A stretch of DNA of 64,000 bases from Muricea muricata (GCA_963855995.1 OY979716.1:37907624-37971623), one strand, 5' to 3'; counted from the first letter of the stretch, positions 1-10,968 are shown. Numbers and translations: made by a program. Notes: a model not told the origin generated them from the letters alone.

Positions 1-696
1 GACGAGGAAGGTCAAGTTGAAACAGAACACCGAGATGCGGATGTCGAATCCATAGACACTCGGGTAACTAAACTGGTCGAGAACCAGAGCAAACCTAATC
101 CAAACCCAGACATCTTGACAAACATCGCACAAGAGTTCGCGATTAAAGAGAACACGGGTGAGGAAGTAAACAAGAGCTTAGCAGACATTGTTTCCAGCTT
201 GGTTAAAACCCGTCTTAGCGAGGATAAGTTGAAAGGAAAACTACAGAAATATCCTCGGCCGGCAAATATCGCAGGGCTTATAACCCCACGGATCAATCCG
301 CTTATTTGGGGTCAAATATCCTCCAATACTCAGCAAAGTGATGCAAAATCACAGAAAGCTCAGCATACTTTGATTGGCGTCGCGAGCGCCATTGTAAAAT
401 CTGTCGATCATGTTTTGAAAACTGACAGCAGCAACAAGGAGCTGGTCTCTATGCTCACTGACGCATTGGCATTCGTTTTGCAATGCAACCATGACACAAA
501 TCATTTGAGACGTCTGGCTCTCAAGAAAGATTTGCACAAAGATTTCGCAGCACTGTGTAATGTGAATACCCCGGCAGGGGAGTATCTTTTTGGCGATTTG
601 TCAAAGCTGACAAAGGAAATATCGGAGGCAAATAAGTTAGCCAAGAAAGTTCGACCCCCCGCAAGCACCAGTCGTTATAAGAAGCTGGTAGATTGA
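1..696 (+). CDS. DIRS gag-like protein, C-terminal part
   Basis: The frame is already open at base 1 and runs to TGA at 694-696, giving about 231 residues of a longer protein. It is charged and helical-looking, with an acidic N-terminal part and no zinc knuckle. I assign it as gag-like only from its position directly upstream of a DIRS reverse transcriptase; the sequence has no motif that proves it. The next frame overlaps its 3' end (open from 681), so the RT is probably reached by -1 frameshifting or reinitiation. The start codon is outside the window. Confidence 0.6.
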   Translation, partial: DEEGQVETEHRDADVESIDTRVTKLVENQSKPNPNPDILTNIAQEFAIKENTGEEVNKSLADIVSSLVKTRLSEDKLKGKLQKYPRPANIAGLITPRINPLIWGQISSNTQQSDAKSQKAQHTLIGVASAIVKSVDHVLKTDSSNKELVSMLTDALAFVLQCNHDTNHLRRLALKKDLHKDFAALCNVNTPAGEYLFGDLSKLTKEISEANKLAKKVRPPASTSRYKKLVD

Positions 697-2705
697 GACA
701 GCATTTGCCTGCATGGCAAGAGCTGACATGTGATCACACCATATTACAATGTGTCACAGGTGTGAAAATTGAATTTAAAAACAATTCCCCTCCCACTTGG
801 GAGAATATTTATCCTAAGCAGTCATGCATTAATTCTGCAAAGATAAGTGCTGTTAGAGCCGAAATACAAAACCTTGTGCACAAAGGGGTGATAAAGCCCT
901 CAACTCACGAAGAAGGTGAAATTATATCCCCTATTTTTGTACGCCCTAAAAAGGATGGCACGTACAGACTCATTTTAAATTTGAAACAACTTAATGAATA
1001 TGTTGAGTATCACTATTTTAAAATGGACACACTAGAAGCTGCCATCAAATTAATGAAACCGGGCTGTTACATGGCCTCGATAGACTTAAAAGATGCTTAC
1101 TATACAGTAGCAGTTCATTTTGACCACCAAAAATACCTAAAGTTCATATTTGAGGGGACCCTGTATCAGTACACATGCCTTCCAAATGGTTTATCCAGTG
1201 CACCTCGCTTATTTACAAAGCTTCTTAAACCAGTTTATGCCACTTTGCGTAGCATGGGCCACTTAAATTCTGGTTACATTGATGATTCTTATTTGCAAGG
1301 GGACACATTCAATGAATGTTCTAGCAATGTCACAGCTACTGCTGATATGATGACTAGTAGGGGGTTTACCTTACACCCTGACAAGTCAGTTTTTATCCCA
1401 ACTCAAGTTTTAATATTCTTGGGGTTTATACTGAACTCTATTGATATGTCTGTGTCCCCTACACCAGAAAAAATTTCTAAAACTATCGACTCTTGTAACA
1501 GACTTCTGCAAACTTGTGAGCCGTCTATAAAGTTTGTCTCAGAAGTGATTGGTATTTTAGTTTCTAACCTACCTGGTGTAGAGTATGGCCAACGACACTA
1601 TCGTTCACTAGAAATTGACAAAATTCAGGCTTTGAAATCTAAGCAGGGAAATTACAATGCCAATATGACGTTATTGTCTCAGGCAACTCAAGACCTTATA
1701 TGGTGGGTTGCAAATATGGCTAAGGCATACAAGCCCATTTCCCGACCAAACCCATCCAAAGTTATCCAATCAGATGCATCTAAACTTGGATGGGGTGCTG
1801 TTTGTGGCACTCAAAAGTCAGGTGTTAGGTGGGCGCCTGGTGAATGTGAGGCACATATAAACTATTTGGAATTATTTGCGGCCTTCCTAGCATTAAAAAC
1901 TTTTTGCACCAGAGATAATAACACCCATATACAACTACAACTGGATAACACAACTGCTATTGCCTATCTGAACAATATGGGTGGTACAAAATCTATTGAA
2001 CTTAATAGCTTGTCCATAACAATATGGGAATGGTGCATTCAAAGATCCCTGTGGGTGTCTGCAGTTCACATTGCAGGAAAATTGAACGGGGATGCCGATA
2101 ATAAATCCCGTGTTTTTAATGATAAACATGAATACATGCTTAATAGGGAAGTGTTTCTATCGATATTACACCAGTACCCAGACCTTAATCTGGATCTGTT
2201 AGCAAGCAGATTAAATAAACAATTAGATAATTATGTTTCTTGGAATCTAGACCCTGAATGCAAATTTGTTGATGCTTTTTCAATAAATTGGAAGCCTTAC
2301 AAATTTTATGCCTTCCCACCATTTAGCCTTGTACCCAGATGTTTGCAGAAGATTCAACGGAACCAAGCCACAGGCATATTGATTGTACCACTGTGGCCGA
2401 CACAAGCGTGGTTTCCTATGTTACTACAAATGTTGTACAATCAGCCCTGGATTCTACTTCCTCAAGAAACATTATTGCAAGATCCAGCAACAAATCAGCA
2501 ACCACACCCACTTCACAAGAAACTCCACCTAATGGTATGTCCTATCTCAGGAAATCATTTGATCGCTTCAACCTTTCTACAGAAGTTGCCGATTTCATCA
2601 CGGAGTCTTGGCGCAAAGGAACTAAGAAACAATACAGCACATACATCAACCAATGGGTGGAATTTTGTAGTCAAAGGCAGATCTCTTACGATTCACCAGA
2701 GATGA
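681..2705 (+). CDS. DIRS reverse transcriptase / RNase H / methylase-like polyprotein
   Basis: This protein makes and processes element cDNA. The RT palm has the catalytic motif GYIDD about residue 195 counted from base 693. RNase H follows with QSDASKLGWGA, an E in NYLELFA, QLDNTTA and NGDAD. The C-terminal block contains DLLAS, VDAFSINW and FPPF (about residue 541), which matches the methyltransferase-like domain of DIRS/PAT elements. The frame opens after TAA at 678-680, and the stretch from 681 (EAGRL) looks like genuine protein. There is no ATG before the RT palm, so the start at 693 is TTG and translation most likely comes from a -1 shift out of gag in the 16-nt overlap 681-696. Its end overlaps the recombinase frame by 367 nt. 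Confidence 0.88.
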   Translation, partial: EAGRLRQHLPAWQELTCDHTILQCVTGVKIEFKNNSPPTWENIYPKQSCINSAKISAVRAEIQNLVHKGVIKPSTHEEGEIISPIFVRPKKDGTYRLILNLKQLNEYVEYHYFKMDTLEAAIKLMKPGCYMASIDLKDAYYTVAVHFDHQKYLKFIFEGTLYQYTCLPNGLSSAPRLFTKLLKPVYATLRSMGHLNSGYIDDSYLQGDTFNECSSNVTATADMMTSRGFTLHPDKSVFIPTQVLIFLGFILNSIDMSVSPTPEKISKTIDSCNRLLQTCEPSIKFVSEVIGILVSNLPGVEYGQRHYRSLEIDKIQALKSKQGNYNANMTLLSQATQDLIWWVANMAKAYKPISRPNPSKVIQSDASKLGWGAVCGTQKSGVRWAPGECEAHINYLELFAAFLALKTFCTRDNNTHIQLQLDNTTAIAYLNNMGGTKSIELNSLSITIWEWCIQRSLWVSAVHIAGKLNGDADNKSRVFNDKHEYMLNREVFLSILHQYPDLNLDLLASRLNKQLDNYVSWNLDPECKFVDAFSINWKPYKFYAFPPFSLVPRCLQKIQRNQATGILIVPLWPTQAWFPMLLQMLYNQPWILLPQETLLQDPATNQQPHPLHKKLHLMVCPISGNHLIASTFLQKLPISSRSLGAKELRNNTAHTSTNGWNFVVKGRSLTIHQR

Positions 2706-3520
2706 AGGACACTCTTCAGTTCCTCATGATGTTGGTCAACAAAGGTCTAAGTTATTCAACAGTAAACACTGCGAGATCTGCATTGTCAAATATTATTACA
2801 GAAGGTGAATGTGTGAAATTTGGGACTCATCATGTGGTAACTAGATTTATGAAAGCTGTTTTTGAAACAAAGAATCCTGCCCGAAAGTGTACTACGACAT
2901 GGGATGTATCTAAAGTATTGAAGTACCTTGCTACATTGTACCCAAACAATGGGATAGCTCTCAAGTGCCTGAGAATCAAACTTGTTTTACTGATGTTATT
3001 GTTGTCAGGACAAAGGGGGCAAACTATTCATCTACTAAACCTGGCTGGTTTAAATATTATAGATGACACTTGCATATTTCAACTTTTGGAGCATATCAAG
3101 ACAAGTAAACCTGGTGGTAGGGCAACCGTTTTGTCTTTTAAAAAGTATACAGAGAATCATGCTGTTTGCCCAGTCCTAACTTTCAAAGAATACTTGCTAC
3201 GCACAAAGTCACTCCGAAAAGAAGAAAAGCAACTGTTTATTAGTTACCAAAAGCCACACAAAGCGATTTCAAGAGACACTATTTCACGCTGGGTCAAGAT
3301 GGGGTTATCTGCTGCTGGCATCGACACTGCAGTATTTACACCACATAGCACTAGGGCAGCATCGACTTCAAAAGCCAAGGCTCAGTCTGTTTCAATGGAT
3401 ATTATTATGTCTTTAGCAGGGTGGTCCAATGCAACAACATTTCAGCGCTTCTACAATAAAGAGATAGTAGACACTGACAATGCCAATGATATGGCAAATG
3501 CACTGTTGTCATCTGTATGA
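2339..3520 (+). CDS. DIRS tyrosine recombinase (integrase)
   Basis: This 393-residue tyrosine recombinase catalyses integration of the circular DNA intermediate of the element. The first catalytic Arg is in LLSGQRGQT (about residue 225), the His-x-x-Arg pair is in PHSTRAAS (about 336-339), and the nucleophile Tyr is in RFYNK (about 372). An N-terminal SAM-like core-binding region (TESWRKGTKKQYSTYINQW) precedes them. The ATG at 2339 lies inside the RT frame. The first 120 residues therefore overlap the RT C-terminus in another frame, a normal DIRS arrangement; translation could also start further down. The frame is intact. A diverged relative lies on the opposite strand at 63258-63999. Confidence 0.92.
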   Translation: MFAEDSTEPSHRHIDCTTVADTSVVSYVTTNVVQSALDSTSSRNIIARSSNKSATTPTSQETPPNGMSYLRKSFDRFNLSTEVADFITESWRKGTKKQYSTYINQWVEFCSQRQISYDSPEMKDTLQFLMMLVNKGLSYSTVNTARSALSNIITEGECVKFGTHHVVTRFMKAVFETKNPARKCTTTWDVSKVLKYLATLYPNNGIALKCLRIKLVLLMLLLSGQRGQTIHLLNLAGLNIIDDTCIFQLLEHIKTSKPGGRATVLSFKKYTENHAVCPVLTFKEYLLRTKSLRKEEKQLFISYQKPHKAISRDTISRWVKMGLSAAGIDTAVFTPHSTRAASTSKAKAQSVSMDIIMSLAGWSNATTFQRFYNKEIVDTDNANDMANALLSSV

Positions 3521-3660
3521 ACATACTCTGGTTTGAGTTTATATTTGGTGTTATGTAATTTGCATATAACATGCATAAAATTTTGCAGATATTCAATAAA
3601 GCATGTGGGCTCCAGTCTCTCTTATGCTTGAATAAATAGGTACATCTGCTTTACAGTCTC

Positions 3661-4053
3661 ATGGGATCTCCTGCCTCGGTCATGTGATAGAATTTAAAAA
3701 TTAAACGAAACTTACCTTAAGTTGAAGTTTGGTTGTAATTCTATCACATGACCATAGAGGCAGGAGATAACATGCCCACCCAGAGGATACATGAAGTTGT
3801 CATCCCTGCCCTTTACTGGTTACCAGTTCATCTTACTATTTCTTTTGTTCTGCATCCTTGCATACAAAAGATGTCTACACAGAAGTCATCATTGGGTTAT
3901 GATGTGCTTATGTGATGGATGTACCTATTTCGTCTTTAAAGAATGATTCCACGCAGACGCAGTGCTTCTCATGTTATCTCCTGCCTCTATGGTCATGTGA
4001 TAGAATTACAACCAAACTTCAACTTAAGGTAAGTTTCGTTTAATTTTTAAATT
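3661..4053. repeat. DIRS 3' palindromic region with splice-donor-like core
   Basis: Arms 3691-3774 and 3970-4053 are perfect 84-bp reverse complements around a 195-bp spacer. A further partial copy of the inner arm, in the orientation of the right arm, lies at 3661-3690. The right arm contains CTTAAGGTAAGTTTCG, which includes a consensus-like 5' splice site (AG/GTAAGT). DIRS elements have inverted termini and an internal complementary region, so this is probably the right terminal complex. The same architecture recurs at 62850-63163. Confidence 0.85.
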
Positions 4054-6339
4054 TTAGCTGAAAAGTGGTAACTTTTTCCTCGCGTAATACAAATGTATAC
4101 AAATTTGCAAACTTTGCGACGCCATATTTTCCATGCTTTACAACATTTCGCCACCAAACTTGGCAATTCTACTAATTTTAGGATGCTCTTTTTAACTGTG
4201 GTAAAAGATTTTGTTCGTCTTGGCTAGACTGAAAGTTAGTCTAACATGCAAATTGTCCATTTAAATGTAGGCCTAACTAACTTGTGATGGTGCCAACTTG
4301 ACTCATGTCCTGATGTGTTGTCGTCTTAATGCACACAGGTTGGCCAAATAAAACTGTTAACAGGCCAGAGTGCATGCTGCACTTGGCATCTTGTTAGAAA
4401 ATCCCTCAGTTACAAGGCTATAATTTAGGCCTACAAAATTTTGTGTGCGAACATGTGTGGGAAAAAATTGTCCTGTTGCGCATGCAGAAAATAAGATTCA
4501 TGCTTGTATACGTATTTGCGTTCCTTACATAATAAAATCACAGGCATGTATAAACTGCATTGACATTCTGTATAACAGAGGTAAAAAGTAATTGCTATGC
4601 CTATAGCTTATGTTTAAATATTTCTTAAAGTCTTAATGGAGCAAGTTGCTTTAATCAAATTGCACAAAACTTTGAGCTTTGCTTGCATTGAATGAGTTTA
4701 TTCATGAAGCACTAAAATAAAGAGTGATTCAAAACTATAATAATCACAATTATCAATATGTAAATTATTTTTGGATGAGCCACGTTTTTAGAAAAAAGTC
4801 TAAGTACTGAAACTGCAATTTCAAACCACTAAACCTACTGTAATTTGAACAATCTGAATTTGAGGCAATTTGTGATACATGCAATGTTGCAATTTTGAAG
4901 TGCAAATTTTTAGTTTCTCCTCGACAACGACTGTGGAATCATAATCAATTGGCAAGTTTTAAAGTTTGATGCGTTATAAAAATCTATTTGCTGCTCAGAT
5001 GCCTTTTTGCCAAAAAATGGATTACAGATTGATAAAAATAATTCGCTTACAATTGCAATAATTATGTTATTATTATTTTAAAAATTGCAATTTATTATTT
5101 TAGTGCTATCATTAGCCACTCACCCCTTCGAGTGCTATCATTTTATATACAATGCGCACACAGAATTTATAAATAGCAATGGCCTATTAGCTGTATCTGG
5201 AAAAAGCCCTAGCCGACAAAATGGTAAATTGTACAGCCACGATAATACAAATGTTAATAATATGAATCTGAAATGAGCATGATCAGTATCGCATGGTATC
5301 ACGCGTGGCACACATCAGCTAAAGTGGTGTCGTGATAATTCGTGACTCATGGTTTTAATTTATATAAAGACAACTTGGCATAACATCTATGTATATTTTG
5401 TGAATAATGCAGACAAACATCAAACTAAATGAACAGTTAAATACTTCACTGATCTTTTGCTGTTTTTTTCCAGTAAGTTGGATAGTTTCATGCATAGATT
5501 TTGATACATGTCTTGCTGGTTGCTTGTGACAATTTACTCTGACACAATGCTGTAGACAGCACTGTATTTTTTACTTGTTTCTTTTTGTTTAAATACAATG
5601 CAAGTTGTAAAGTTAGACCCTATATTGTCAGTCTATCGTGTATGTAAAGAATGTTTCTGTTTGCTTCTAATAATTTTGAATAAATGTGAGGATGCACTAG
5701 CAGTCAAGGCACATTATATGCTATACACAATGTCTTAAATCCTTGCCGTTAGTGCCATCTGCCCATATCAAAGAACAAGCTAAAACTGGCTATTTTATAT
5801 GACAAAACAAGCTAAAATTGTATCATATAAATTCTCTGTATTTTTAAAAAAACAGCTCTGTGAGAAATGAAGTAAATTAAATTTGTACTATTTCATGGTA
5901 CAAATATGGGTTAATATGGTGTCGTTAACATCCCTTCTCCAGTGTGAACTCCATGTGCATGATATTTCATTAAATATATACGGTTATACCAATATTTGAT
6001 AAAAATACTAAATTGTATAATAATTGCCCAGCCACACCTGACCCCTAAATTAATTAACCCGTATGGGGTGTCCTCCAAAAATATTTGCCTGCTAAACATT
6101 AGGGAATATTTATTTCACCCATGGCATAGGCTACAAACTATTATCACCCAGTACGAGTTAATACTCATATTTTCTAAGGGGCAAATGTTCTGGACATATT
6201 GAAACTACACTTCAAAGGCCCCATTACTTGGCCAAGCCAATGGTATTTACAGAGCTAAGGTCAAAATTCTCACTAGACTTGATTCATTTTCAAAATTTGC
6301 ATGCCAGATAAAACTAAAATTCTAGTATAACATATTTTA
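4054..6339. other. AT-rich non-coding stretch
   Basis: No credible coding sequence, RNA gene or terminal repeat is seen. Open frames here (for example 5085-5276 and 5996-6202) are short, AT-driven and show no recognisable motif. Confidence 0.6.
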
Positions 6340-7227
6340 TACAGTAGGTGCCAAAAGTATGAGTCCATTTGATATTAAATTGCTATTATAGCCAATTTAT
6401 ACGAGATTACCGCTCCGCATCACAACACAAATATTTTTTTCTGCTGAAATCAAGTAATTTAAATAATAAACTATATAATTTTAAGAAACATTTCCTTTTG
6501 AAATAGCTTGTACTCTTTTGCATTCATTTCACTGCAGATGTAGCATTGTCAACGTCAAATATCACTCTATAACAAGAAAAACTACATCCTATAGCTTGTC
6601 TTGGCTCCTGGCTACCCACTTGATTTTTTCTATAAAATGTACCTACGAGTGTGGAATTAGATAAACTTCTGGAGATTGACGAAGAAATACCATGAGCACT
6701 AAATTATCTTGGTTTTCGCATCTTCTTTAAGTTCAGATTACACAGGTCAAAATATTCTTTTCAAACCATCTTTCACATAGCCTTTTCCTAGACGTTATAG
6801 CACGCCTTTGTAGAATCTGATGATATTTATGTTTTCTATGAATACTATTTATCATACAGATATCCCGAGCACCATTGAAAACTGCAATAAACATAGGATG
6901 TTTCTGAACTCTGTATCAGGGTCCATTCGACAGTGTGATCTCTCAGGATGTCTCCGTCTAATATATTCTGCTTGTTTCCACAACAATCAATTATGCCTAT
7001 TTTGAAGAAGCATAATGGTTTAGCAACTACAACTCAACGTAACCATTTGTGCTCTAACTTGATATAGATCTTCAGTTATCCTTTATTCTCACGTTTGTAC
7101 AAGACTAAACTCACTAATGCTGCAAATAAGTGTGGTAAAAATGTTAAAGCAAGAATGTCGGAAGCAATCGTAGACCATAATGTACGTGTTCGAGTACTTA
7201 ATATACATATTTTACGACCAAATGTCC

Positions 7228-7256
7228 ATTATTATTATTATTTATTATTATTATTT
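7228..7256. repeat. (ATT)n microsatellite at LINE 3' end
   Basis: Short ATT-rich run with one interruption. Its position just beyond the LINE 3' untranslated region suggests it is the element tail. Confidence 0.7.
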
Positions 7257-7480
7257 ACGAATCTTTACAGAGGATAGACGTTTCAGTATAAATTACTGTT
7301 ATCAACACGTGTCCTCTGTTTGATTATAACTATAATAAGTTACTCCTATTGGTACAATCACTAATGATCTAAAAACTATCGTTGAAATTAAGTAATGTAT
7401 AAAGTTTAAAGTTTAAATCACTAATATTCAAAAACTAAAAACATTAGAATTATCTAAAAACTGTATCAAAGACAGTTATT

Positions 7481-9274
7481 CTATATAAAATTACTATCTA
7501 ACATGTCCCTGAAGATTTTACTGTCTTTTTCCACCCTTATTTGCATTGGAAGTTCATTATAAATCTTTGCAGCGGAAAAATGAAAAGCTTGCCTAGCAAA
7601 CTCCAGTTTTACTTTCGGACATTTTAGCATAATACCATTATTTCTTGTGCCACAGTTATGTTCATTTATTTTGAAATATTCTTGAAAGTTATTGCATATT
7701 TCCTTATCCAGACATTTTCTCACCATCACACATGCCTTCTTCTTTATAAGTTTGTCCAAATGCGGAATGTATACATCATTACCAATAATTTCTCGTGCAC
7801 GTCTTTCAATAGAATCGAGTTTTCGAAGCTGTATCTTTGTCAATAACAACTTAACCATTCCACTATATGTTATTATAGGCACGATCATCATTTGAAATAT
7901 CCTAGTTGCAGCAGTAGATGTCAAATGTTCGCGTAACTTTGACAACAGCTTTCTTATACGCAGTATCAAAATTATCACGAAATGTCAAACTCGGGTCAAG
8001 CTTGTATCCAAGATATGTATAAGACTTTGTTATGTTTATATCCTGACTTTTATATTTGACTTTAATCTCATGAGATTGGGTAGATAATCTTTTCCTAGTA
8101 CCAAATAACATCACTTCAGTTTTCCCTTCCTTTAAATTCATTACCAGTTCGTTCTGATCAAAATACTTAGCGATTAGTTCCATGTCCTGCGATAGCGTAT
8201 TCTCTATAGTTTCTGTATCTTTCCCCGAACAATAGACAACAGTGTCATCAGCATATTTTATAACACGTGAGGCAATTTCTATGTCAACCAAATCATTGTA
8301 GAATACTAAGAATAGTAAAGGACCCAATATTGAGCCTTGGGGAACTCCGCTAAATATAGGTTGATTTGTCCATTTATTGACGCCTAACTGTATGTACTGC
8401 TCACGGCCAAACAAATAATCAGTGAACCAGGCCAATTCCTTATTTTGAACACCATTGGCTTGGAGCTTGTTCAGAAGGGCGCCATGGCTTATAGTGTCAA
8501 AAGCCTTGCTTAGGTCTATAAAAATAGCCCCAACAAGATTTCCCTGGTCAACTTCCTTCCTTATATCATCCGTGAATTGAATCGTTGCTAAACCAGTGGA
8601 GTGCCCTGATCGATAGCCATATTGACAATCAGTTAGCAGCTTTTCTTCCTCCAAAAAAGCTAAACATTGCTTATGAACCACCTTCTCCAGCAATTTTGAT
8701 AGGATTGGTAACACCGATATTGGTCGAAAATTTGTTGGTCATATGATCCTGCTTTATGCACTGGTATGATTTTTGCACATTTCCATGTAATCGGTACGGT
8801 AGCAGTTGTTACAGACAAATTCAATACATAGCACAACAGGTATGATATGTACTCTCGAACATCTTTTAACATGCCCGAAGGCAGTTCATCAGCTCCTGTA
8901 GCTTTGTTTCTTTTAAATTGCTTCAACTCATTAACAATAAAAGCATGAGATATTACTGTGATTTTAAAAACCTTATCCGTTCGTGATAACAATGCAACAG
9001 GTTGTCTCCATACAAAATCGACCAAAGGAATTGCTTTATTTTTGAGCATTCGGACCACACTTGCGAAGTATGTGCTAAACATAGTAGGTCGATTCGGATC
9101 GTTAGCTCTATATAAGTTTGTTGTCATTTGCTTAGGTTTAGTAGGAAAAACGTTCTTAATTGTATTCCAAAACCGCCTGGGATTTGTTGTATTCTCCTCC
9201 AAAGTCTCTTTATGAAATGAACTTTTTGCATACTTCATTTTGTTGTTACACTGATTTCTCAACTTCTTGTACAA
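7481..9274 (-). pseudogene. LINE ORF2 reverse transcriptase, frameshifted
   Basis: Three minus-strand segments in different frames (8660-9274, 7902-8714, 7481-7978) are consecutive parts of one RT. Seen are FKRNKATGADELPSGMLK, YGYRSGHSTGLA, FIDLSKAFDTISH, GVPQGSILGPLLF and the catalytic KYADDTVVY. A C-terminal thumb region follows, with PIITYSGMV and RRAREII. The frames change near 8710 and 7950. The order of motifs and absence of RNase H fit the CR1/Jockey group; the exact clade cannot be fixed by eye. It is inactive as it stands. Confidence 0.85.
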
Positions 9275-10338
9275 ATTCCAGTGTTCTTCGTTCTACGAGC
9301 CTTTCTTAACATTCGATCCCGTGATGTCATCATTTTCCTTATGTCCGAATTCATCCAAGGGCAAGGTTTTCCTTTCACTTTCTTGACAATCTGCAGTGCA
9401 TGACGATCAAAAATGGCTTTCATTGTGCGATTAAAACATGTTAAGGCTTCATTTACATCATTCGTGTAATACACTTGCTCCCAATTTACATCTCTAAAGT
9501 CCTCTTTCATCTCCTCTGGCTCATATTTAGAATAATTTCGACACGTAATGACCTTAGCGGCAAACTTTGCTTGGTGTAATTTTCTTATGCAGCCAACCAT
9601 TTCATGGTTGCTTAGACTGTTCATAAAAACACCGCTCTTGCCTATTGCTGTTGGATTATTTGACAATATAATATCAATTAATGTCGACGTGTCCTTAAAA
9701 ATGTGGGTGGCTTGCTTGATCAGCTGGGTAAATCCGTAAAGGCGAAATAAGGCCTTAAAATCCTTGTTTTCGTTTCCCTTCAAATAATTGACATTAAAGT
9801 CTCCCAAAATAATGACTTCCTTAGACTCCTGTACACATTTATAGAGCGCTTCCCTAATGCTTTCATTAAAATTTGCTGATAGATAAATCGAGCCCTCAGG
9901 AGGCCTGTAATACACGGCTACTAGAATGCTCTTCGAATTTTTAATATGCACTTCAATCCAAATACATTCAAGATTTTCATGCTCCATATCATGTCCCCTT
10001 TTCCACTCAACACCGTCCTTGATAAACATACCGACTCCCCCACCTTTACCTTTACCATTCTTCCGATTTCTCTTTATAAACTGATATCCTGGGATTTTAA
10101 ATAAACTATCGTTATCATCGTATTGCCCATCGATTATATGCGTCTCCGTGAGTGCGAGTATGTTGATACTGCTATGGCGGTCAAACAGCTCTTCCAAACA
10201 TTCAAATTTCCCAAACAGACCATGGATATTTTGATGAAAAATCTTCATAACTTTACCTTTCATAAAATCGTCCATATTTTGAAATGGTCCAGGGCACGAC
10301 TCTATATCTCCACATATCAACAGCAGAAGCACACACAT
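9259..10338 (-). pseudogene. LINE ORF2 N-terminus: 2A-like motif plus AP endonuclease
   Basis: The frame starts with a short hydrophobic run and GDIESCPGP, followed by an exonuclease-endonuclease-phosphatase fold. Endonuclease motifs visible are FHQNIHGL, ALTETHI (catalytic Glu), VAVYYRPP, ILGDFNVNY (catalytic Asp and Asn), IDIILSN and SNHEMVG (catalytic His). The enzyme nicks target DNA to prime reverse transcription. GDIE-x-x-PGP at this position matches the 2A-like oligopeptides known at the N-terminus of some APE-type LINEs, but Cys replaces the conserved Asn before PGP. ATG at 10338 follows an in-frame stop a short way upstream. The frame is lost near 9265 where the RT part continues in another frame. 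Confidence 0.82.
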
Positions 10339-10410
10339 TGTCCTACATTTTGGCTGGTAGACGAAGCTGCTATTGCACTGTTTAAAGCACCAAATTCAGT
10401 AGCGGCGCCA

Positions 10411-10530
10411 GCGTGATAAGTGAGGGGGACATATTCATATATTCGTGTTCTATTTTGAAGTCGATTCGATTTCAAAAGAAATTAATTGTGCAGAACACGA
10501 ATATATGAATATGCCCCCCTCACTTATCGC
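10411..10530. repeat. Hairpin-forming inverted repeat (MITE-like)
   Basis: Arms of about 40 bp, 10411-10450 and 10491-10530, are near-perfect reverse complements around a loop of about 40 bp. It sits directly at the 5' edge of the LINE. It could be a tiny foldback element that the LINE inserted into, or a product of LINE 5' end joining. Confidence 0.7.
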
Positions 10531-10740
10531 TGACCAAATTGCTGAAAACGCATACATTTCTTTCGTTCTACCAATATCTTCTTCCAGCTGGGTTATACTA
10601 ATACCATCTGGTTGAATGAACTCCTTCTTACGTATACATAAACTTAAGAACACAATCAACATTATATGAAGCATCACCGCCATGTTGTTCGCTATATCAA
10701 TGACACGGGTAAAGATATATATAGAGATATATAGACAGAT

Positions 10741-10852
10741 ACATGTTGGTACTTAAACATGTTTAGGTACTAAACTTGTTTGTTTAGATGTTGGTACTTA
10801 AAGATGTTGGTACTTAAACATGTTTAGGTACTACATGTTTAGGTACTTAAAA
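10741..10852. repeat. Short tandem/interspersed repeat of ATGTTGGTACTTAAA and CATGTTTAGGTACT
   Basis: The motifs ATGTTGGTACTTAAA (three copies, with ACATG or AGATG between) and CATGTTTAGGTACT (three copies, one altered) alternate over about 110 bp. No coding or known regulatory role is seen. Confidence 0.7.
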
Positions 10853-10968
10853 ACTCCGGGTATAATATTATCTTTAGTTTCTTCAAAAAAATTGAACTAG
10901 ACTCATACTTTTGGCACCTACTGTATACAACTGAATTACCATGTGTTCCTTCCCTTATTTAGGGCCTA

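Larger units (their letters stand above)
1..4053 (+). mobile_element. DIRS-like tyrosine-recombinase retrotransposon, 5' end outside window
   Basis: Three overlapping plus-strand frames encode, in order, a gag-like protein, an RT-RNase H-methylase-like protein and a tyrosine recombinase. This is the standard layout of DIRS-type retrotransposons, which integrate through a recombinase instead of a DDE integrase and lack LTRs and target duplications. The 3' part carries inverted repeats (3691-4053), as expected for DIRS rather than Ngaro-type split direct repeats. The left end lies outside the window, so the left inverted terminal repeat cannot be compared. The three frames are uninterrupted, so this copy may be young. 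The right boundary is placed at the end of the palindrome and is approximate. Confidence 0.85.
7228..10410 (-). mobile_element. CR1/Jockey-like non-LTR retrotransposon (LINE), degenerate
   Basis: Minus-strand apurinic endonuclease followed by reverse transcriptase without RNase H identifies an APE-type LINE. On the coding strand the 3' end runs into an AAT-type microsatellite (7228-7256), a common LINE tail. The 5' boundary near 10410 is set by the palindrome at 10411-10530 and is uncertain. No ORF1 was recognised, so the copy is probably 5' truncated. At least three frameshifts (near 9265, 8710 and 7950) make it inactive. Confidence 0.8.
6342..10923. mobile_element. Tc1/mariner-type element ends enclosing a LINE
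   Basis: Positions 6342-6365 and 10900-10923 are perfect 24-bp reverse complements beginning CAGTAGGTGCC, each flanked outside by TA (6340-6341 and 10924-10925). A CAGT-starting inverted terminus at a duplicated TA is typical of Tc1/mariner elements. No transposase could be recognised in 6366-7227 or 10531-10899, so this is either a non-autonomous element or one whose gene was lost. The LINE at 7228-10410 occupies most of the interior and presumably inserted later. Confidence 0.65.

Noticed and set aside
5085..6202. Small frames at 5085-5276, 5911-6099 and 5996-6202
   Set aside because: Overlapping on both strands, AT-driven, no motif.
10450..10683. 77-codon minus-strand frame with a signal-peptide-like start
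   Set aside because: Runs into the hairpin arm, has no homology I recognise and no splice structure.
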